Positions 37,799 through 46,257 of a DNA stretch of 64,000 nt are shown here, piece after piece. The stretch spans positions 1 to 64,000 of the forward strand of contig NZ_FNUM01000006.1 of NCBI RefSeq assembly GCF_900107995.1, written 5' to 3'. Source of the DNA: Alcanivorax sp. DSM 26293 (lineage in GTDB: Bacteria > Pseudomonadota > Gammaproteobacteria > Pseudomonadales > Alcanivoracaceae). Below the pieces are notes generated by a model, which worked only from the letters and a program-made list of their open reading frames with translations, had not been told where the DNA came from and did not search any database. Position numbers and translations under genes: made by a program. Each line of letters starts with the position of its first letter. Position 1 is the first letter of the stretch.

Positions 37799-39025
37799 TT
37801 ACAACCCTTTGTCATCCTTGACCAACCGCACTTTGGGCGGCGGCTCATACAGTCGCCAGGTATCGCGGCCACTTTGTTTGGCTTGATAAAGAGCCCGGTC
37901 CGCCGCATCCAGCAACGCCCGGGGAGTCTGGTTGGGCGTCGGCACCAGCACGGCCACGCCAATACTGACCGTCACCTCATCGGTGCCGGGATTTTGGCTA
38001 TGGGGCAGTGCCAAAGCCCTTACCGACCGGCATACCCTCGCGGCCAGCTGTTGTGCCTCGGTGTCGCCGATGCCCGGATACAGCATGACAAATTCTTCCC
38101 CGCCGAAACGCGCCACCACGTCACCGCCACGCCGGCCGTGACGGCGCAATTCATTGGACAGCTGCTGCAGACACCGGTCGCCCTGCAAATGCCCGTAGTG
38201 GTCGTTGTAGGCTTTGAAACAGTCCACATCCACCAGCATGAGAGTCAAGGTCTGCTTGTCACGCTGGCAGCGTCGCCATTCACGATCCAGGGCCTCGTCA
38301 AAGGAGCGCCGATTGGCCAGCCCGGTCAGGCTGTCCTCCCGGCTCAGACGGTGCAGACGTTCCGCCAGGGCCTGGGTGCGCTGTTGTTGGCGCAGCAGTT
38401 GCCGCTGGTTGAAAAACAGCAGCCGATCCCGCACCTCGCTGGTATAGCACAGAAACATGCCCAACAGATTCACCCCGGTATAGGTACGGTGTGTCATCTG
38501 CCAATCGACGCCCTGACCGAAGCGTTCCGACAACCACCAGCCCAATAGCCCGCCCCCCCAGCAAGCTGCCACCGCCACCGGGAAACGCAACCCCACCATG
38601 GCGTAGACAATCACCAGGGCATAGATCACCGACACATGGGCAAGCTGAACGGCAACGGGTCCGTTGATAAAGCCGGGAATGGCCATGGACACCGCCACGG
38701 CAAGAAAACTGCCCAGCCCCGCATACCAGGGAAAATAACGATTCAGCGCCGACACCTGGGCCAGACCACCCGCCACCAGCACAATGACGCCCACCCAGGT
38801 ATACGTGGCCAGCCAGCGGCCACGCACGGCTTCCGGCGCCAGCGCGTAGATACCGGTGATCAACAGGACGTAAAGCAGAAGGATATAGAAGGCATTGACC
38901 CGGAAACCTTCCACGGCTTCCCGGCACTGATAGTCACGGTATTCGGTTTCCAGGCGCCGGGGAAAGCGTAACCAGCGCACCCCCGGCACCACCACCCGCC
39001 TGGAACGGGGATCGGTATCCGACAT
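37799..39025 (-). CDS. membrane-bound diguanylate cyclase (GGDEF)
   Basis: 408 residues. An N-terminal membrane region of about six helices (FYILLLYVLLITGIYAL to about residue 200) precedes a short coiled coil and a GGDEF domain (DSLTGLANRRSFDEAL, LMLVDVDCFKAYNDHYGH, RFGGEEFVML). The active-site signature is GGEEF, so cyclic-di-GMP synthesis is expected. No EAL domain or I-site RxxD five residues before the motif is obvious. The signal is unknown. It is convergent with dxs. Confidence 0.88.
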   Translation of the reverse strand: MSDTDPRSRRVVVPGVRWLRFPRRLETEYRDYQCREAVEGFRVNAFYILLLYVLLITGIYALAPEAVRGRWLATYTWVGVIVLVAGGLAQVSALNRYFPWYAGLGSFLAVAVSMAIPGFINGPVAVQLAHVSVIYALVIVYAMVGLRFPVAVAACWGGGLLGWWLSERFGQGVDWQMTHRTYTGVNLLGMFLCYTSEVRDRLLFFNQRQLLRQQQRTQALAERLHRLSREDSLTGLANRRSFDEALDREWRRCQRDKQTLTLMLVDVDCFKAYNDHYGHLQGDRCLQQLSNELRRHGRRGGDVVARFGGEEFVMLYPGIGDTEAQQLAARVCRSVRALALPHSQNPGTDEVTVSIGVAVLVPTPNQTPRALLDAADRALYQAKQSGRDTWRLYEPPPKVRLVKDDKGL

Positions 39026-39203
39026 GGCAAATCCCTGCCTGCGGTTGGTCAGTTATTATTCGTTCAGGCTAAAAGTTAACACTGCGCGGCGCCATCCTTT
39101 TCGCGCCAGCGGTAGTGACAAAACGATATTAGGGAGGAATCCGGACAATGCAACAGCACGTGGATGCCGGGCGATCTGTGGTCTGCGATGGTCAGCCCTC
39201 GAC

Positions 39204-39695
39204 TCAGGTAAACCACTGCGGCAAATAGGCAATCAGTAATTGCACCACCACCGCCGCATACACCCCGGCCAACAGGTCATCCACCATGATCCCCAAGCCG
39301 CCGTCCACGCGACGGTCCAGCCAGCCAATGGGCCAGGGCTTGATGATGTCGAACACCCGGAAAGCGACAAACCCTGCCAGCGCCCCCCACCAGGTTACCG
39401 GTACCGCAATCATGGTGATCAGCAAGCCGGCAATTTCATCCCAGACAATGCCCGGGTGATCATGCACATGCATGTCGTGGGAGGTTTTGCCGCACAGGAA
39501 TGGCCCCACCGCGATCACCAGCGCTGTCACCAGCAAATAACCCCACAGAGGCAATTGGGCACACAGCCACCAGATAGGCATGGCCGCCAGGGTGCCAAAG
39601 GTACCCGGCGCAATGGGCGCCAACCCGGAACCAAAGCCGAAGGCAAGAAAGTGAACCGGGTTTGTCATCTTCGGGCGTTTCAGTTCCATCGACAA
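39204..39695 (-). CDS. pgpA: phosphatidylglycerophosphatase A
   Basis: 163 residues. PgpA removes phosphate from phosphatidylglycerol phosphate. Motifs: FGSGLAPIAPGTFGTLAAMP, the acidic DHPGIVWDEIAGLLI, and FRVFDIIKPWPI-GWLDRR-GGLGIMVDDLLAG. Three to four membrane helices. It ends the nusB-thiL-pgpA run, but a long palindrome separates it from thiL. The first ATG (MSMELKRPKM) has alternatives two and nine codons in. Confidence 0.93.
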   Translation of the reverse strand: MSMELKRPKMTNPVHFLAFGFGSGLAPIAPGTFGTLAAMPIWWLCAQLPLWGYLLVTALVIAVGPFLCGKTSHDMHVHDHPGIVWDEIAGLLITMIAVPVTWWGALAGFVAFRVFDIIKPWPIGWLDRRVDGGLGIMVDDLLAGVYAAVVVQLLIAYLPQWFT

Positions 39696-39712
39696 TTCTC
39701 TTTCATTATGAC

Positions 39713-39792
39713 GTAGCGTGCACTGAGCCGAAGGCGAACTGCACCATCAGACGTTGGGCCGGTGCAGTTCGCTTAGGCTCAGTGCACCCTAC
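39713..39792. repeat. long intergenic palindrome between thiL and pgpA
   Basis: The arms 39713-39745 and 39761-39792 are near-perfect inverted repeats of about 32 bp (GTAGCGTGCACTGAGCC... against ...GGCTCAGTGCACCCTAC). The RNA would form a very strong hairpin, placed between two co-directional genes. It looks like a dispersed palindromic repeat rather than a normal terminator, as no T tract follows. Confidence 0.75.
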
Positions 39793-39807
39793 TCCAACTC
39801 TACGTTA

Positions 39808-40761
39808 TCAAAAGTGCTGCCAGCCGCTGGCTTGCAACGTGGTTATTGTTCCATCCGGGGCTGCCAGTCGCAGGCCCTGCTGCTGCTCCACCGTCCCCAG
39901 ACAATAGCAGCCCGGCGGCAGGCTTTCCTGTTCCGGCAAGGTAAAGAGCAGCAGATAATCATCACCACCCTGGAGCTGCAAGCGGCGCTGCTCCTGCTCG
40001 CTGCAACCGGCCAGCAACGCTGAATGCAACGGCAAGGCGTCTTCCTGCAAGCAGGCCCCCAGATCACCGGATGCGGCCAGGATGTGCCCCAGATCCGCCA
40101 GCACCCCGTCAGAAATATCAATGCACGCGGTGGCGCGGCCACGCAGGGCCAATCCCAGACTGAGCTGCGGAGAGGGGCGCCGGAAGTGATCAATGGCAGC
40201 ACCGCTGCGCTTGCCCTGCTGCCATTGCTGCAGCCCCAGCAGCCCGGCGCCGGTCACCCCACCCACACAGATGCGATCGCCAACCTGCGCGCCATCACGG
40301 CGCAGGGCCTGCCCCGGTGGCACCGCGCCAGTGGCCTGAATGGAAACGGACAGCGGCCCCCGGGTCACATCCCCGCCCACCAGGGAAATACCGGCACGGT
40401 CCGCCAGCGCAAACAGGCCATCGGCAAACCCGGCCAGCCAGGCATCATCCACATCGGGCAGGGTCAGCGAGAGCAGGAACCAGAGAGGATCCGCGCCCAT
40501 GGCCGCCAGGTCCGACAGGTTCACTGCCAGGCAGCGGTAGCCCACATCCGCGGCATCCATGTCGGCGGGAAAATGGCGACCTTCCAGGCTGGTGTCCTGG
40601 GTCATCACCAATTGCTGGCCAGCGGGAGGAATCAGAATCGCGGCATCATCACCGGGGCCGAGCACCACGCCGGCATCCTGCCCGTGGTGGCCATGGCGAT
40701 GAAAATAGCGCCGGATCAGGGAAAACTCATCCAGCGTGTGCGACGTGGGAGAAGCTGTCAT
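39808..40761 (-). CDS. thiL: thiamine-monophosphate kinase
   Basis: 317 residues. ThiL phosphorylates thiamine monophosphate to the active diphosphate. Motifs: LDEFSLIRRYF, VLGPGDDAAIL, MTQDTSLEGRHFPADM, AVNLSDLAAMGADP, LVGGDVTRGPLSVSI and CIDISDGVLADLGHIL. ATG 40761 is chosen to place DEFSLI near the N-terminus, as in the family; the longer frame reads into the nusB-thiL gap. It lies 40 bp after nusB. Confidence 0.94.
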   Translation of the reverse strand: MTASPTSHTLDEFSLIRRYFHRHGHHGQDAGVVLGPGDDAAILIPPAGQQLVMTQDTSLEGRHFPADMDAADVGYRCLAVNLSDLAAMGADPLWFLLSLTLPDVDDAWLAGFADGLFALADRAGISLVGGDVTRGPLSVSIQATGAVPPGQALRRDGAQVGDRICVGGVTGAGLLGLQQWQQGKRSGAAIDHFRRPSPQLSLGLALRGRATACIDISDGVLADLGHILAASGDLGACLQEDALPLHSALLAGCSEQEQRRLQLQGGDDYLLLFTLPEQESLPPGCYCLGTVEQQQGLRLAAPDGTITTLQASGWQHF

Positions 40762-40801
40762 GGGAGAAGCATAGCGCGCAGGCGGCCCTGCGCGCACCCG
40801 C

Positions 40802-41254
40802 TCAATCGCGGAAAGGACGTTCGGATGCTTCCTGGTAGCGCAGCTTGCGCGCCAGCTTGTCGAGTACGCCGTTGACGTACTTGAAGGAATCGTCGGCACC
40901 GAACACCTTGGCCAGTTCGATACCTTCGTTGATCACCACGCGGTAGGGCACATCCAGCCGCTCTTTGAGCTCGAAGGCGCCCAGCCGCAGGATCGCTTTC
41001 TCGATCTGGGAGAGCTCTTCCACCCGACGATCGAGAAAAGGCGTCAGCAGCTCGTCCAGCTCTTTCACCTGGGCCGGTACCCCGTGCAGCAGGTCATGGA
41101 AGTACTCACGATCTGCCTTGGCAAAATCCTGGTTGGCCAGGAACTGGGCTTCGATGTCGCTCACGGCGGCACCGGCCAGCTGCCACTGATACAGGGCCTG
41201 CATGGTGAATCGGCGCGCCTTGCGGCGGGCACTGGGTGTAGAAGGATTGTTCAT
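40802..41254 (-). CDS. nusB: transcription antitermination factor NusB
   Basis: 150 residues, all helical. It binds boxA RNA with NusE in rRNA antitermination. Typical elements: ARRKARRFTMQALYQWQLAG, REYFHDLLHGV, LSQIEKAILRLGAFEL and VPYRVVINEGIELAKVFGADDSFKYVNGVLDKL. It lies between ribH and thiL in the conserved order. Confidence 0.96.
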   Translation of the reverse strand: MNNPSTPSARRKARRFTMQALYQWQLAGAAVSDIEAQFLANQDFAKADREYFHDLLHGVPAQVKELDELLTPFLDRRVEELSQIEKAILRLGAFELKERLDVPYRVVINEGIELAKVFGADDSFKYVNGVLDKLARKLRYQEASERPFRD

Positions 41255-41314
41255 GCTGCCTCAACGTCAGGAAGTGGTGCGGGACGCCTGCGCCCCGCGC
41301 CGCGTCCCGAATAA

Positions 41315-41785
41315 TTACAGTGCCTTAAACAGGGAAACCATTTCCAGCGCGCTCATGGCCGCTTCGGCCCCCTTGTTTCCGGCCTTGGTACCGGAACGTT
41401 CGATGGCCTGTTCGATGGTATCCACGGTCAGCACACCGAAGACCACCGGCACACCAGTGGCATTCTGCACACCGGCAATGCCCTTGGCGGCTTCGCCGGC
41501 CACATATTCAAAGTGGGCGGTGCCGCCACGAATCACCGCACCCAGGGTAATCACCGCGTCGTAGTCACGCTTTTCGATGATCTTCTTCACCGCCACCGGC
41601 AATTCCCAGGCACCGGGGACCCGGATGATCTCGATGTCATCCGCGCTTACGCCGTGACGCACCAGTGCATCCACCGCGCCTTCCAGCAGGGCTTCCACCA
41701 CAAAACTGTTGAAACGGGCCACGACGATGCCGTAACGACCGCCCACATTGTTCAGAGTGCCTTCCAGGGTTTTGATGTTTTGCAT
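41315..41785 (-). CDS. ribH: 6,7-dimethyl-8-ribityllumazine synthase
   Basis: 156 residues, the penultimate enzyme of riboflavin synthesis. Motifs: [58 protein letters not shown] (with the catalytic histidine) and [32 protein letters not shown]. It lies between ribBX and nusB. A perfect 10-bp stem-loop (41844-41871) sits just upstream. Confidence 0.97.
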   Translation of the reverse strand: MQNIKTLEGTLNNVGGRYGIVVARFNSFVVEALLEGAVDALVRHGVSADDIEIIRVPGAWELPVAVKKIIEKRDYDAVITLGAVIRGGTAHFEYVAGEAAKGIAGVQNATGVPVVFGVLTVDTIEQAIERSGTKAGNKGAEAAMSALEMVSLFKAL

Positions 41786-41843
41786 GCTTGCCTTCCTGTC
41801 AGTGCCGGTGGCGCAAGGCGACCGACGCAGTATTTAACGTGCC

Positions 41844-41871
41844 GTCGAACGTCCGATCTCAGACGTTCGAC
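41844..41871 (-). promoter_or_regulatory. perfect stem-loop between ribBX and ribH
   Basis: GTCGAACGTC and GACGTTCGAC form a perfect 10-bp stem with an 8-base loop, 4 bp past the ribBX stop. No T tract follows, so it is more likely a processing or stabilising element than a full terminator. Confidence 0.5.
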
Positions 41872-41875
41872 TCGC

Positions 41876-42985
41876 TTAACTATCCGCTTCCACGTACTCG
41901 GTGATTTCCAGATCGAAGCCACTGAGCGCGTTGAACTTCATCGGCGAGCTGAGCAGGCGCATCTTGCGCACGCCCAGGGCCTTGAGGATTTGGGAGCCGG
42001 TGCCGATATTCCGGTAGGCACGGGATTCACCCTTGGGCTTGGCGGCGGTGCCGCCAAAGAAACTCTCCAGGCGCTCCACGGTATCCTGGGATTCATAATC
42101 CTGGCCGAGAATAATCACCACACCGGCATCGGCCTCGGAAACGGCTTCCAGCACCCGATGCATGTTCCAGCCGGTACGACCATTCATCTTGGCGCTCATC
42201 AGATCCCGCAACGGGTCCACCTGGTGCACCCGAACCGTCACTTCCCTGTCTTCGCTGATCTCGCCTTTTACCAGTGCCACATGGGTGAGCCCGTCCACGG
42301 TGTCGCGGAAAGCCACCAGACGAAAGTCGCCATACCAGGTATCCAGGGCATTATCAGATACCTGCTCAATGGTCTTCTCGTTCAGGGCGCGGTACTGAAT
42401 CAGGTCCGCAATGGTGCCGATTTTCAGGTCATGTTCCTTGGCGAACACTTCCAGATCTTCCCGGCGAGCCATGGAGCCGTCTTCGTTCATCACCTCGCAG
42501 ATCACCCCGGCAGGCTCGCAACCGGCCAGCATGGCCAGGTCACAGGACGCTTCGGTATGACCGGCGCGACGCAGCACGCCACCGGGCTCGGCCATCAACG
42601 GGAAGATGTGGCCAGGCTGAACAATGTCATAGGCGCGGGCATTGCGTGCCACGGCGGCCTGCACGGTGCGGGCGCGATCCGCGGCGGAAATACCGGTGGT
42701 GACGCCTTCACGGGCCTCGATGGACACGGTGAACTTGGTACCGAAACCACTGCCGTTGCTCTGCACCATCAACGGCAGCTCCAGCAGCTCGCAGCGCTCC
42801 CGGGACATGGGCATGCAGATCAGTCCACGGCCATACTTGGCCATGAAATTGATGGCCTCGGCGGTCACATGCTCGGCGGCCATGACCAGATCACCCTCGT
42901 TTTCCCGGTCTTCATCATCCATCAGGACAACCATCTTGCCCTGGCGAATGTCTTCGATCAGTTCTTCAATACTGTTGAGCTGCAT
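41876..42985 (-). CDS. ribBX: 3,4-dihydroxy-2-butanone-4-phosphate synthase with degenerate GTP cyclohydrolase II domain (RibBX)
   Basis: 369 residues. The N-terminal RibB domain is complete ([55 protein letters not shown]). The C-terminal part has the RibA fold ([22 protein letters not shown]) but lacks the ECLTGD and Cys-x-Cys zinc motif, so GTP cyclohydrolase II activity is unlikely. Such RibBX proteins are described in several gammaproteobacteria, with a separate ribA elsewhere. ATG 42985 is fixed by [20 protein letters not shown]; the longer frame translates the upstream repeat. Confidence 0.92.
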   Translation of the reverse strand: MQLNSIEELIEDIRQGKMVVLMDDEDRENEGDLVMAAEHVTAEAINFMAKYGRGLICMPMSRERCELLELPLMVQSNGSGFGTKFTVSIEAREGVTTGISAADRARTVQAAVARNARAYDIVQPGHIFPLMAEPGGVLRRAGHTEASCDLAMLAGCEPAGVICEVMNEDGSMARREDLEVFAKEHDLKIGTIADLIQYRALNEKTIEQVSDNALDTWYGDFRLVAFRDTVDGLTHVALVKGEISEDREVTVRVHQVDPLRDLMSAKMNGRTGWNMHRVLEAVSEADAGVVIILGQDYESQDTVERLESFFGGTAAKPKGESRAYRNIGTGSQILKALGVRKMRLLSSPMKFNALSGFDLEITEYVEADS

Positions 42986-43003
42986 AACTTCACTCGCTGT
43001 TGG

Positions 43004-43157
43004 AGTTGAAAGTTCAAAGTTTAAAGTTGAAAAGCGCGGGGTAGCTTGGCTGTTCAGCACTGCCGTGCCCGCGTTCACCTCGAATCGCGGCTGAGATGGT
43101 GGCAACCAACTCCCAGCACTGATCCGCGTTTTAACTTTCAACTTTTAACTTTCAACT
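43004..43157. repeat. heptamer-bounded element, GTTGAAA type, long copy
   Basis: Left arm 43004-43039 consists of GTTGAAA, GTTCAAA, GTTTAAA, GTTGAAA and AGCGCGG; the right arm 43124-43157 is its inverted counterpart. The 84-bp centre has no gene. The right arm supplies the TGA stop of ribE. It lies between ribE and ribBX inside the riboflavin operon, so co-transcription must pass through it. Confidence 0.85.
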
Positions 43158-43817
43158 GCCTTTCAAAAACCCGTTTTCGGCCAGAAATGCCATGGAGATA
43201 CCGTCCGCATTCGGCTCGGCGGCCTTGTCGCCCAGCAACAGGCGCTCCAGATAGCGGGCTATGATATCAACTTCCAGGTTCACTGGCGTCCCCACCTGCC
43301 ACTGACCAATGGTGGTCACATCCTGGGTATGGGGAATAATGTTCAGAGAGAACACCGCGCCCGCCACGCTGTTCACCGTCAGGCTGATGCCATCCACGGT
43401 AATGGAGCCCTTGTGGGCGATGTAGCGGGCCAGCTCCGCCGGAGCCTCGATATCAATGCGCACCGAGCGGGCATCCTGCTTCATCTGCACGATCTTGCCC
43501 AGGCCATCCACGTGGCCACTGACCAGGTGTCCGCCCAGCCGGGTGGTCGGTGTCAGTGCCTTTTCCAGGTTCACCCGGCTTCCCACAGCAATCTGCTTGA
43601 GAGAGGTCAACGACAGGGTTTCACCGGACACATCTGCCTCGAAAGCACCGCCGGGCAGGGCTGTGGCGGTCAGGCAGACGCCGTTGACGGCAATGGAGTC
43701 ACCCAGCTGCACATCGGAAAAGTCCAGTGCGTCGCTCTTGATCAACAACGTCACGTCGCCCCCCTTGGGGGTCATGGCCGCGACCTGGCCCATGGCTTCA
43801 ATAATGCCGGTAAACAT
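43152..43817 (-). CDS. ribE: riboflavin synthase, alpha subunit
   Basis: 221 residues in two similar lumazine-binding domains. Start MFTGIIEAMGQVAAM is diagnostic. Domain 1 has GDSIAVNGVCLTATAL and NLEKALTPTTRLGGHLVSGHVDG; domain 2 has KGSITVDGISLTVNSV and LNIIPHTQ. It makes riboflavin from two lumazines supplied by RibH. The stop codon comes from the repeat element, and the last residues (LKGS) are not conserved, suggesting the element reshaped the C-terminus. Confidence 0.95.
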   Translation of the reverse strand: MFTGIIEAMGQVAAMTPKGGDVTLLIKSDALDFSDVQLGDSIAVNGVCLTATALPGGAFEADVSGETLSLTSLKQIAVGSRVNLEKALTPTTRLGGHLVSGHVDGLGKIVQMKQDARSVRIDIEAPAELARYIAHKGSITVDGISLTVNSVAGAVFSLNIIPHTQDVTTIGQWQVGTPVNLEVDIIARYLERLLLGDKAAEPNADGISMAFLAENGFLKGS

Positions 43818-43840
43818 GGAAATGCCTCTCGATTTCACAC

Positions 43841-43912
43841 TGTAGGAGCTATGCTTGCATGGCGAACCAGCCGCTTCGCAAGCAAGTTCGCCATGCAAGC
43901 ATAGCTCCTACA
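43841..43912. repeat. perfect 27-bp inverted repeat (REP-like) between ribD and ribE
   Basis: TGTAGGAGCTATGCTTGCAT begins the left arm (43841-43867); the right arm (43886-43912) is its exact reverse complement, with an 18-base centre. TGTAGGAGC is the classic start of Pseudomonas REP elements. A single arm differing by one base lies at 2326-2352. It sits in an operon, so may form a strong RNA hairpin. Confidence 0.88.
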
Positions 43913-43924
43913 GCGGTGTCTGAA

Positions 43925-45052
43925 TCACGCCGGAACCAGCGTCAGCCGCAGGTCATCACCGATCTGCCGCACATCCTGCCATTTCAGGGCCACCTTCTCG
44001 CTCATGCTGGCCAGCTGCGGCAACCCCAGCAGCGGGCGCGCCGATGAGCCCAGCAGGGCCGGCGCCATAAAGACGATCAGCTCGTCGAACAGCCCCTCGC
44101 GGACGAAGGCCCCGGCCAGCGTGGCGCCACATTCTACCAGTACTTCGTTGCATTCGCGCCGGTTCAGTTCGATCAGCAACTGTTTCAGGTCAATCCCGGA
44201 CCCGGAGGCCGGCAGAAGCATCACCTCGGCCCCGGCGGATTCCAGGGCATTCTGCCGCCCCGGATGCTGCTCGCCGGCCACCAGCAGGCAATGGCCCGGG
44301 GCACTGACCACCGGCACATCCGGGGGCGTCTGCAGGGTGCGATCCAGAATCACCCGCAGGGGCTGGCGCACCCACTGGCCACCGGCCTGGCGATGATAAT
44401 CGGCCCGCGTCCACTGGGCCGGGCGTACGGTATAAGAGGGACGATCAGCCAGCACCGTTCCCACCCCGGTAATCACCGCTGAACTGCGGGCGCGCAACCG
44501 CTGCACATCCTCTCGGGCCGCCGGGCCGGTAATCCACTGGGATTCGCCGCTGGCCATGGCCGTGCGGCCATCCACACTGGCGGCAATCTTGATACGGATA
44601 AAGGGTCGCTGGCGTGTCATGCGTGAAATAAAGCCCGGATTCAACGCCCGTGCGTCGCTCTCCAGCAACCCCGTTGCGGTGTCGATTCCCGCCGTGGCCA
44701 GTCTCGCCATGCCATTGCCCGCCACCTGGGGGTTGGGGTCTTCCATGGCGGCGATCACCCTGGCGACCCCGGCGTCCACCAGGGCATCCGCGCAAGGCCC
44801 GGTGCGCCCCATATGAGAACAGGGCTCCAGGGTCACATAGGCCGTGGCCCCGCGGGCCCGATCTCCCGCTGCGGCCAGGGCATGACGCTCCGCATGGGGC
44901 TCGCCGGCACGGGCATGAAAGCCTTCACCGACAATCTCTCCGTCGCGCACCAGCACACAGCCTACCCGGGGGTTGGGGTCAGTGGTGTACAACCCCTGCT
45001 CTGCCAACTGCAGGGCACGGGCCATATATTGATGATCCAGACGTGTAAACAT
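43925..45052 (-). CDS. ribD: bifunctional riboflavin deaminase/reductase
   Basis: 375 residues. N-terminal deaminase: DPNPRVGCVLVRDGEIVGEGFH, PHAERHAL (zinc His and catalytic Glu) and TLEPCSHMGRTGPCADAL (two zinc cysteines). C-terminal NADPH reductase: RPFIRIKIAASVDGRTAM, SQWITGPAAREDVQRLRA, VITGVGTVLADRPSYTVR and VECGATLAGAFV. Catalyses the second and third steps of riboflavin synthesis. ATG 45052 gives the normal MARALQLAEQG opening. Confidence 0.95.
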   Translation of the reverse strand: MFTRLDHQYMARALQLAEQGLYTTDPNPRVGCVLVRDGEIVGEGFHARAGEPHAERHALAAAGDRARGATAYVTLEPCSHMGRTGPCADALVDAGVARVIAAMEDPNPQVAGNGMARLATAGIDTATGLLESDARALNPGFISRMTRQRPFIRIKIAASVDGRTAMASGESQWITGPAAREDVQRLRARSSAVITGVGTVLADRPSYTVRPAQWTRADYHRQAGGQWVRQPLRVILDRTLQTPPDVPVVSAPGHCLLVAGEQHPGRQNALESAGAEVMLLPASGSGIDLKQLLIELNRRECNEVLVECGATLAGAFVREGLFDELIVFMAPALLGSSARPLLGLPQLASMSEKVALKWQDVRQIGDDLRLTLVPA

Positions 45053-45246
45053 GGCGAGCATTCTACTGGATGCCGGACTCCGGTGCCGCAACAAAGCGAT
45101 CTGACTCTCCCACAAACTACCCCGCGCGGTGCCTGCACAGGCGAGCCGAAGCGGCGATAGCGTCAGCGAGAGGACGGAAACCCCGGGATATCCGCTGTTT
45201 GCATCATGGCGGCGAGGCAGCCGAATACTTCATTGGCAACAGAACC

Positions 45247-45283
45247 AAAAAGCCACCGCTCACCTCTTTGTGAACGATGGCTT
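45247..45283 (-). terminator. terminator after nrdR
   Basis: On the minus strand AGCCATCGTTCAC pairs imperfectly with GTGAGCGGTGGCT, followed by TTTTTGG. It lies 25 bp past the nrdR stop and separates nrdR from ribD. Confidence 0.65.
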
Positions 45284-45306
45284 CAGGGGCCCGGGAGCCG
45301 GAATGG

Positions 45307-45777
45307 CTAATCGTCTTTCTTGTCGCTTTTTCCGCGCAGGCGATCCACCTCTGCAGAAAACTCGGAAATATCCTGGAAGCTGCGGTACACGGACGCGAAG
45401 CGCACATAGGCCACATCGTCCAGTTGTTGCAACTCTTCCATCACGAACTCTCCCAGCTCCCGGGCCGGCAGCTCGCGCTCACCGGTGGCGCGCAAGCGGT
45501 GGCAAACACGACTGATCGCCGCCTCCAGATCCTCCATGCTCACCGGACGCTTCTCCAGCGCCCGCAACATCCCGGCCCGCAACTTGGCTTCGTCGAAAGG
45601 CTGACGGGTCCCATCAGACTTCACCAACCGCGGCATTACCAGCTCTGCCGTTTCAAAGGTGGTAAACCGCTCGTTGCAGCTGAGACACTCCCGCCGCCGA
45701 CGCACCTGCCCGCCATCCGCGACCAGACGCGAATCGATCACTTTGGTGTCCTGGGCCGAACAAAACGGGCAATACAT
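45307..45777 (-). CDS. nrdR: transcriptional repressor NrdR
   Basis: 156 residues. A zinc ribbon (MYCPFC...[12 protein letters not shown]) precedes an ATP-cone ([29 protein letters not shown] in outline). NrdR represses ribonucleotide reductase genes in response to ATP/dATP. Usually it lies directly between glyA and ribD; here a heptamer-bounded element carrying a four-helix-bundle gene separates it from glyA by 480 bp. Confidence 0.96.
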   Translation of the reverse strand: MYCPFCSAQDTKVIDSRLVADGGQVRRRRECLSCNERFTTFETAELVMPRLVKSDGTRQPFDEAKLRAGMLRALEKRPVSMEDLEAAISRVCHRLRATGERELPARELGEFVMEELQQLDDVAYVRFASVYRSFQDISEFSAEVDRLRGKSDKKDD

Positions 45778-45786
45778 GGAAACCCC

Positions 45787-46251
45787 AGTTGACAGTTGAT
45801 AGTTGACAATTGACAGCTAAAACCTTGAAACCCGATTATCTGCGAGTTTTGGTGGTTTTGATAATTGCCGTCAATATCTTCAGTAACTCTTTGGCGTCAG
45901 CCATAACCGACTGACCAGACGAAGGTTCCAAATAGCCGGACTCCGTCAACAACTCCAGCCAATATTCCGTTTCATTAGCCTCTTTCAGAGCGATAGACAA
46001 CTTATGCACGAAGTCTGCACGACTCTCGGCCTGCTCAGCTTCCCTGACCAAGGCTCCAATTGCTGTTCCGCTGCGCAGCAATTGCTTACTTAATATGTAT
46101 TCTCGTTTCTGCTCTTGCAGATACTGATAAACCTTTATCATCCGCAAAGCAAAAGCGCGGGATTTCTCCCGCGCTGCATACTTTCTCGTCATCCGTAACT
46201 CTACGTATTGTTTGCTTTTCGCTGTCAACTATCCACTGTCAACTGTCAACT
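45787..46251 (-). mobile_element. heptamer-bounded element carrying a four-helix-bundle gene
   Basis: Left arm 45787-45818 (GTTGACA, GTTGATA, GTTGACA, ATTGACA) and right arm 46220-46251 are inverted arrays of 7-bp units, about 32 bp each, enclosing one gene. The element fits exactly between nrdR (10 bp away) and glyA (7 bp away), two genes that are normally adjacent, so it looks inserted. No transposase is present. The same bracket design without a gene occurs at six other sites in this window. Confidence 0.7.
45836..46192 (-). CDS. four-helix-bundle protein (23S rRNA IVP/Avd-like family)
   Basis: 118 residues matching the four-helix-bundle family TIGR02436 as I recall it: REKSRAFALRMIKVYQYLQ, LLRSGTAIGALVREAEQAESRADFVHKLSIALKEANETEYWLELLTESGYL (in parts). 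These proteins occur in 23S rRNA intervening sequences and resemble Avd of diversity-generating retroelements; molecular function is unknown. ATG 46192 is chosen because the longer TTG start lies in the heptamer array. The gene is alone inside the heptamer element. The basic, pentameric-bundle-like character suggests nucleic-acid binding. Confidence 0.88.
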   Translation of the reverse strand: MTRKYAAREKSRAFALRMIKVYQYLQEQKREYILSKQLLRSGTAIGALVREAEQAESRADFVHKLSIALKEANETEYWLELLTESGYLEPSSGQSVMADAKELLKILTAIIKTTKTRR

Positions 46252-46257
46252 CATCTT

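Noticed and set aside
42986-43151. FMN riboswitch upstream of ribBX
   Set aside because: The conserved AGGGNNAGG and CCGGCGG blocks are absent; the space is filled by a heptamer-bounded repeat element.
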